7,091 bases of DNA from Clostridiales bacterium (GTDB taxonomy: Bacteria; Bacillota; Clostridia; Christensenellales; Pumilibacteraceae), in NCBI GenBank assembly GCA_029069015.1, contig JAIEBL010000211.1, positions 1 through 7,091 of the forward strand. The letters are read 5' to 3'. Below, one piece after another: positions 1-4,714 of this stretch. The position numbers and the translations under genes were made by a program. Positions within the stretch are counted from its first letter, which is position 1; the number at the start of each line of letters is the position of its first letter. Under the pieces are notes generated by a model that was given only the letters and a program-made list of their open reading frames with translations, was not told the DNA's origin and did no database searches.

Positions 1-468
1 TTCGGCAGCTGTGCGCGCTTCTTCCGCCTCAACGCGTGCACGTGCTGCCGCTTCCTCGGCTTCCTTCTGCGCCCGCTCGGCAGCTTCTTCGGCTTCTTTC
101 TTCGCGCGTTCCGCTTCCTCTTCGGCGGCTTTGCGCGCTTCTTCCGCTTCTATACGGGCGCGTTCCGCCATTTCTTCGGCTTCTTTCCGCGCACGTTCTG
201 CCGCTTCTTCCGCCTCTATGCGGGCACGTTCGGCAGCTTCTTCGGCTTCCTTGCGCGCACGCTCGGCTTCCTCTTCGGCAGCTCTGCGCGCTTCTTCCGC
301 TTCCTGACGCAAACGCTCGGCCTCTTCCAAAGCAGCTTTACGCGCCTCTTCGGCTTCCGAGCGGGCACGTTCGGCTTCTTCTTCGGCAAGACGCTTTGCT
401 TCTTCCAGTTCCTGACGCGCTTTATCCGCTTCTTCCTGCGTAGCACGCTTGAACTCTTCCGCTTCCAA
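1..468 (-). repeat. Tandem 54/33-bp in-frame repeats coding 18- and 11-residue Ala/Glu/Arg units
   Basis: From residue 1408 to the edge the protein is a run of related units. Four 18-residue units (415-468, 361-414, 307-360, 253-306) are followed by three 11-residue units (220-252, 187-219, 154-186), one 18 (100-153), two 11 (67-99, 34-66) and the start of another (1-33). The 11-residue form is KEAEEAAERAR with I, K or V at position 1. The 18-residue form is like KEAEEARKAAEEEAERAR, that is, the short form plus seven residues. Codon choice differs between copies, so the array is conserved better as protein than as DNA. The array continues past the window. It contains no Pro, Gly, Trp or Tyr. 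Confidence 0.9.
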
Positions 469-3400
469 ACGCACGCGCTCGGCTTCTTCGGCAGCTTGCG
501 CTTCCGCAGCCAAACGAGCTTTTTCCGCAGCTTCGAGCGCTTCTTGCGCTATGCGCTCGGCTTCCGCCTTTTGCGCATCGGACGCACGTTGCGCATCGGC
601 AACCGCTCTTTCGGCCTCCATCTGCGCCATCTGCGCTTGCAAGCGCGTTTGCTCAATCGCATTCTGCGCTTCGGCAAGTTGCTTTTTAAGGTTCTCGGCT
701 TCGATCTTCTTGCGGTCTTGCGAAATGACGCCGCTACCCGAAACAATCAAGTCGAGAGGATTGGTATTGGTCGAAAGATCGTCGAACCGCTTGGTTGCCT
801 CGTCAAACGCTTCTTTTGCTTTGTCAAGTTCGACGCGTGCGTTCTCGATTTCTTCCTCGCCCTGCATTTTGGTTTCGAGGTTGGCTTTGATGCCCTCGGC
901 ACGCATCGTTTCTACGATGCCGTTGAGCTCGTCAACCTTTTCGTTTAAGGTCATCTGATCGAGCGTGAGGTTCATCTTCTCGTCGTCGCTGTCACACGTC
1001 TCAATAGCAAGGTTCACTTCGATGAGTTTTTCCTGCGTCTCGGCAAGCTCGTCTTCCTTCTCTTTGAGCGTTTCGGCAAACGCCGCTGCCGATTCCATAA
1101 CCTTGGCGTCAAGATCGTTGACAAGCGTATCGTACTTCTCTTGGCATGCATGGAAAGTTTCTTCGCACGTCGCCTTGTCTTTCTGCGCTTCTGCACTCAA
1201 ACGTTCGAGCGCGATATTGCCTATTACAATATCTTCTGCCGCAATAATGTCGTCCAACTCCATGTTTTCTTTGTCGACATATTCGTTGGCTTTGCGGCGC
1301 GCCGCCGTCATTTCGATGTTCTTATCCGTCTTGCTCTTCGTGCTTGTTACAACCATGCGGTCAAGATCGGAAATTTCTTTGTTGAGCGATTTGATCTCGG
1401 CACTAAGCTCGCTGATTTTGGCGGCATCGGTCGTGGAAAGCAATTCGTTCTGCTTGGTCGCCACTTTCGTTTTAAGCGAATCCTTGGTCTCACCGCTGTG
1501 TTCGACCGCATTGGTAATAGCGCGAATGTCGCTATCGAGCGAGTTCACCTGCACCAACAAAGGATTGAGCACTTCGAGCTGCGACTTAAGAAGCGCCTGC
1601 TTCTTTGCACGGGCGGCAAGATCCGCCGCGCGTTCGGCTTCGGACTTAGCCGTGTTCAACTCCTGCTCTGCCGTGGAAAGCAAAGCGTCGGCAGCCGTCT
1701 TCTTGCCCGCATAATCGGCGGAAATCTCGGCAAGACGTGCTAAGATACTCGTTTCGTTTTCCAAATCGTTCTTGCGCGTCTGCAAGGTGTCTTTGTCGGC
1801 TTTGAGTTTACCTTCGAGATCGTTGATTTCTTTGTTGAGTGCTTCTCGAGCGGCTTTGCCTTTGGCAACCACCAAATCGGCACTCTTATCGTCGAGCGCT
1901 TGCTCGGCGGTCTTGATGCCCTCGGTGAGCGTTTCAACGTCCGTAGACGCAGCGTTCTTGCTCTCTTCGGTCTTGGATACCGCACCGTTGATTGCCGTGA
2001 TACGCGCATCGATAATCGACATTTCGGCTGCTAAGCGACGGAAATCGAATTCCGCTTCGGCAAGCTTGACTTCTTCGGGCGTCGCGTCGGCTTTGGCTTC
2101 TGCGGGCTTCTCGTTCGATACGATAGGATCGGCAGGATCGAAGCCGAGCAAAAGGATGATCGGATCGGGACCCGCTGCCTTTTCGACGGGCGCATCACCA
2201 CCGGTCTGAAGCGCTGCGGCTTCCGCTTCGCGCTGTTTGAGCGACTTGCAAGCTTCTTCCATGCTCATACCGTTGCGAATATCTTCGCGAATGCGCTCTT
2301 TCTCTTTTTCAAGCTCGCGTTGCTGCAAATCCTTGCTCTTGTAGAACGTACGTTCCATCATGCCGCGCGGCTTGTATTTTTCTTCGTAAATACGTGCAAG
2401 CAATTCTTCGTCCGTAAGAATGATCACAATCTCCTCGGTCGTAGACGAAGGTGCGGGCGCAGGCTGCGCTGCGTCGGCAACGGGCGGCTGCTGTGCAATC
2501 GGTTGTTGCGCAGCCGGAGGCGGTGCACTGTACGACATAGCGCCCTGAGAAGTCATAGGCGTCGTGCCGAGCTGCAACGTATTGGGATTAGCCGCAGGCG
2601 TAGACGCAGGCCCTGCGCCAAGCTGCAACATTTGCGATTGCGCAGAATTGAACGCCTGCGTCGTGGCAAGACGCTGTTGCGCTTGTGCCGCAGCAATCGT
2701 AGAATTCAGTTTGATAATGTAAGCACTCGTGGGGGCGCTCGTTTCGAGTTCGTCCATCTTCTTGCGATGGAGCGAACGCGCAAACAACCAAATAATCAGA
2801 AGGATCAAGAGGAGCGCGGCAACGCCGATACCCACCCAGAACAGAATGACTTGCCACAGTTCCCACGTGGCAAAGAAGTTGCCTGCTTTAAGGTCGATCG
2901 TAAGTCCGCATTGAAGCGTTATCTCATGCCCCTTCATATCCACGAGGTGCACGAGCACGAGTCCGTCGCCCGAAACGGTTTCCTTGGGCGTGATCGAAAC
3001 GATCCCGTTCTCGCAAGACACGATGGCGTACGTTCTTTCGGCATCCGAAGCTAGGCTCGCGCCGACGATCTGATAGCCGTCGTTTTTGAGTGTGGTGAAG
3101 AGCTTATCGTTGATTGAGTAGGAATGCGCTTTCTTGCCTGCAATATTGAAATTGAGCGTATACATGCCGTATACGACGAAGTTCACCGTTACGGGCATGG
3201 GCGTAGGCGAATAACTACCGGTATCTCTGTCTAAATAGTAAATCTGGAACGTAAGGTCCGCAGAGCCCATCGCTTTGGGCTGAATGTCGTAGTACCTTCC
3301 TTGCTCGTCATTCCCTGCCGTTACGTAGAGATAAGAGTCGCGCTTTGCGCCCGTCGGCAACGCCGTATCGCTCGGATCAAAGATAAAGGCCTTTTGTCCT

Positions 3401-4689
3401 TCGGTATGCGAATAGGTAGGATAATCGCAAAGATCTTCGGGGCGAACGCGCACCGTATTAAAGCCTGCGGGATCGTTCGCTTTATCCGCCGCGGCAAGAT
3501 ACTGTTTAGTGCTGCCCGCATTCAAAGAAGTAGGCATTGTAAACGTGCTCTTGATTTTGGGCGTCGTGGAAGGAACGTACACGATGGGAATATAAATCGT
3601 GAACGAATTGTCCATGTTGGCAAATTTGACCTCTACGGGCAAATCATGATAAACTTCGCCGTTAGGGTCTGCACTGCCTGACGCCCAAAAATCCTTGCCG
3701 TTTTCGCTGACAAAAAGACTGTTATGCGTATCGCTGTCGGTAATGTTTACCGTAATCGTAAAGCTATGCTTAACCGAAGAATTGCCGTATAATACGTAAT
3801 TAACGTCCGTTATTACGCTGCTCGGCGTAACTTTTACGATATCGAGATCGCCCAAATCGTTGATTGTAATGTATTCGTCTGCACTATTCCCCGTCTTAAT
3901 GGGTGCAAACGCAGTGTCGGTCGTAAGCCCTTCACGTTTATGGGTTTTCGGATTCGTCGTATAGAGCTTACGCCCTACCAAGAAGCGCTCCAAATCAATG
4001 GAAACCGTATCGTAGTTATTGACTCTGAGCGGAAGTTGCTGGTATGCCGCATTGTTGACGTTGGGAATTTCGGTTTTGTGATCGTCACCGACTTGCGCGC
4101 CGATATACAAACGACGCCCCTCATTGGTTTCGTTATTCAAAAGCCATTCCTGATTTCCCGTCGTCATCACGACTTCGATGATAATCTTCACGGCTTCGCC
4201 ACTCTCACTACCTTTATGAAGGGTAAGCGCAAAACGTTGCTTGGCAATCAGCTTTTTCGCCGTTACGGTGAATTGGCTGGCCTGCGTACCGATTTGATGA
4301 AAATACACATCCAGATAATCCGTGGACGTATGGTTGATATACCCATCCCAATCGTTCAAACCGGTCCCGGTTTTTGCCGCATAGTATTCGTCGGTCGCAT
4401 TCGCAAAAAGCGCTGAAAAACGAATCGTTCTTTTGCGCCACAGCGAGGGCACCGTATTGGCGTCCGTATAGTCGCCGTTCGCTTCCTCGACTTCTTTGGG
4501 ATTCTCTTTACCGTTAGGGTCTAAATTGATTACGAATACGTTATCTCCCGTAACGTTGTAGTCGATATTCGACCCGCCTTCGGCAAAAGCATGCGCACCC
4601 CCACCGAAGCAGATGACGGCAAAGAGCGCAATTACCAAAAAGGCAATCGCAGGCAGCGCCTTATAAAGTTTGTGTTTGCGTATTTCCAT
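1..4689 (-). CDS. Very large single-pass membrane protein with secreted-side ectodomain and long cytoplasmic coiled-coil tail (3' end beyond window)
   Basis: I do not recognise a named family. The frame runs from an ATG at 4689 to the window edge, 1563 codons with no stop, so the C-terminus is missing. Order of parts: signal peptide (1-36); beta-rich ectodomain (about 37-605) with strands such as SFTITVNITD and SFTIYIPIVYVP and a last domain holding C559 and C594, which could form a disulfide; membrane helix (about 612-636) followed by RSLHRKK, so the tail is predicted cytoplasmic; Pro/Gln/Ala linker (about 684-750); charged block (about 751-870); coiled coil (about 872-1303); hinge (1304-1323); second coil (1324-1407); 18/11-residue repeats (1408 to the edge). 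From 872 to 1563 only P1043 and P1311 are prolines. There is no LPXTG-type wall anchor in the visible part. The start is set by the signal peptide and an AAGGG site. It is probably co-transcribed with the gene ending 25 bases upstream. A structural, adhesive or mechanosensory role is inference. The frame and topology are firm; the function is unknown. Confidence 0.9.
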   Translation of the reverse strand, partial: MEIRKHKLYKALPAIAFLVIALFAVICFGGGAHAFAEGGSNIDYNVTGDNVFVINLDPNGKENPKEVEEANGDYTDANTVPSLWRKRTIRFSALFANATDEYYAAKTGTGLNDWDGYINHTSTDYLDVYFHQIGTQASQFTVTAKKLIAKQRFALTLHKGSESGEAVKIIIEVVMTTGNQEWLLNNETNEGRRLYIGAQVGDDHKTEIPNVNNAAYQQLPLRVNNYDTVSIDLERFLVGRKLYTTNPKTHKREGLTTDTAFAPIKTGNSADEYITINDLGDLDIVKVTPSSVITDVNYVLYGNSSVKHSFTITVNITDSDTHNSLFVSENGKDFWASGSADPNGEVYHDLPVEVKFANMDNSFTIYIPIVYVPSTTPKIKSTFTMPTSLNAGSTKQYLAAADKANDPAGFNTVRVRPEDLCDYPTYSHTEGQKAFIFDPSDTALPTGAKRDSYLYVTAGNDEQGRYYDIQPKAMGSADLTFQIYYLDRDTGSYSPTPMPVTVNFVVYGMYTLNFNIAGKKAHSYSINDKLFTTLKNDGYQIVGASLASDAERTYAIVSCENGIVSITPKETVSGDGLVLVHLVDMKGHEITLQCGLTIDLKAGNFFATWELWQVILFWVGIGVAALLLILLIIWLFARSLHRKKMDELETSAPTSAYIIKLNSTIAAAQAQQRLATTQAFNSAQSQMLQLGAGPASTPAANPNTLQLGTTPMTSQGAMSYSAPPPAAQQPIAQQPPVADAAQPAPAPSSTTEEIVIILTDEELLARIYEEKYKPRGMMERTFYKSKDLQQRELEKEKERIREDIRNGMSMEEACKSLKQREAEAAALQTGGDAPVEKAAGPDPIILLLGFDPADPIVSNEKPAEAKADATPEEVKLAEAEFDFRRLAAEMSIIDARITAINGAVSKTEESKNAASTDVETLTEGIKTAEQALDDKSADLVVAKGKAAREALNKEINDLEGKLKADKDTLQTRKNDLENETSILARLAEISADYAGKKTAADALLSTAEQELNTAKSEAERAADLAARAKKQALLKSQLEVLNPLLVQVNSLDSDIRAITNAVEHSGETKDSLKTKVATKQNELLSTTDAAKISELSAEIKSLNKEISDLDRMVVTSTKSKTDKNIEMTAARRKANEYVDKENMELDDIIAAEDIVIGNIALERLSAEAQKDKATCEETFHACQEKYDTLVNDLDAKVMESAAAFAETLKEKEDELAETQEKLIEVNLAIETCDSDDEKMNLTLDQMTLNEKVDELNGIVETMRAEGIKANLETKMQGEEEIENARVELDKAKEAFDEATKRFDDLSTNTNPLDLIVSGSGVISQDRKKIEAENLKKQLAEAQNAIEQTRLQAQMAQMEAERAVADAQRASDAQKAEAERIAQEALEAAEKARLAAEAQAAEEAERVRLEAEEFKRATQEEADKARQELEEAKRLAEEEAERARSEAEEARKAALEEAERLRQEAEEARRAAEEEAERARKEAEEAAERARIEAEEAAERARKEAEEMAERARIEAEEARKAAEEEAERAKKEAEEAAERAQKEAEEAAARARVEAEEARTAAE
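721..780 (-). other. Hinge between the two coiled-coil segments
   Basis: Residues 1304-1323 (DLSTNTNPLDLIVSGSGVIS) break the helix with Asn/Thr, P1311 and GSG. They are followed at once by charged helix (QDRKKIEAENLKKQLAEA). This is the only strong interruption in the second half of the tail, so it probably acts as a flexible joint or a small docking site. Confidence 0.6.
790..2076 (-). other. First long coiled-coil region of the cytoplasmic tail
   Basis: Residues about 872-1300 are rich in Glu, Lys, Ala, Leu and Asp, with leucine or isoleucine recurring at three- and four-residue spacing (for example ISELSAEIKSLNKEISDLD and LKEKEDELAETQEKLIEVN). Only one proline (P1043, in LNPLL) occurs, and that point could be a kink or a short helical-hairpin turn. 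Composition and periodicity indicate a rod-like coiled coil; partner and oligomer state are unknown. Confidence 0.8.
2440..2640 (-). other. Pro/Gln/Ala-rich cytoplasmic linker
   Basis: Residues about 684-750 are low in charge and rich in Pro, Gln, Ala, Ser and Thr (for example PPAAQQPIAQQPPVADAAQP). They contain a short repeat: LQLG followed by small residues and proline occurs at 688-691 and again at 705-708. The segment is probably disordered and separates the membrane helix from the charged block and coiled coil. Confidence 0.7.
2782..2856 (-). other. Transmembrane helix of the coiled-coil membrane protein
   Basis: Residues about 612-636 (WQVILFWVGIGVAALLLILL, then IIWLF) form the only long hydrophobic run after the signal peptide. 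RSLHRKK follows directly, so by the positive-inside rule the N-terminal part faces outward and everything downstream, over 900 residues, is cytoplasmic. Aromatic residues flank the outer side (NFFATWELW). Confidence 0.88.
4582..4689 (-). other. Signal peptide of the coiled-coil membrane protein
   Basis: Residues 1-36. A basic n-region (RKHKLYK, 4-10) precedes a hydrophobic core (ALPAIAFLVIALFAVICF), then glycines and a c-region AHAFA. The likely cleavage is after A36 (AFA before EGG), with AHA as a second option. C27 lies in the core without a good lipobox, since the residues before it are AVI and those after are FGG, so signal peptidase I is preferred over lipoprotein processing. Confidence 0.85.
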
Positions 4690-4698
4690 TTTTCCGCA

Positions 4699-4703
4699 CC
4701 CTT
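4699..4703 (-). promoter_or_regulatory. Ribosome binding site of the downstream coiled-coil gene
   Basis: On the minus strand the 25-base gap reads AAGGG nine bases before the ATG at 4689. This is a partial match to the Shine-Dalgarno consensus at a workable spacing. Together with the signal peptide that begins right at this ATG, it fixes the start. No terminator hairpin or promoter is visible in the gap, which fits co-transcription with the upstream gene. Confidence 0.7.
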
Positions 4704-4714
4704 ACTCTTATTGC

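Noticed and set aside
11..443. Plus-strand open frames rich in Ser/Ala/Arg or Leu/Pro/Arg opposite the repeat array
   Set aside because: They are antisense shadows. The Glu/Ala/Arg codons of the minus-strand repeats contain no stop-forming triplets on the other strand, so the frames stay open by composition. No ribosome binding site or sensible protein is seen.
1..468. CRISPR array
   Set aside because: Repeat units are adjacent with no unique spacers, stay in frame, vary in codon use, and encode a periodic helix.
1..2076. SMC/Rad50-type ATPase or TolA
   Set aside because: No Walker A or B motif is visible. TolA has a short N-terminal membrane anchor, whereas here a signal peptide and an ectodomain of about 570 residues precede the membrane helix. 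The Ala/Glu-rich similarity is compositional.
449..3681. Several plus-strand frames of 120-250 codons across the coiled-coil and ectodomain region
   Set aside because: They lie entirely opposite the verified minus-strand frame and translate to low-complexity Ser/Arg/Phe-rich sequence with no recognisable domain.
4582..4689. Lipoprotein signal at C27
   Set aside because: Residues around C27 (AVICFGG) lack a Leu at -3 and a small residue at -1, while a good AFA cleavage site follows at residue 36.
4690..4714. Terminator or promoter between the two genes
   Set aside because: The gap is only 25 bases, with no inverted repeat and no room for a -35/-10 pair. It holds just the ribosome binding site.
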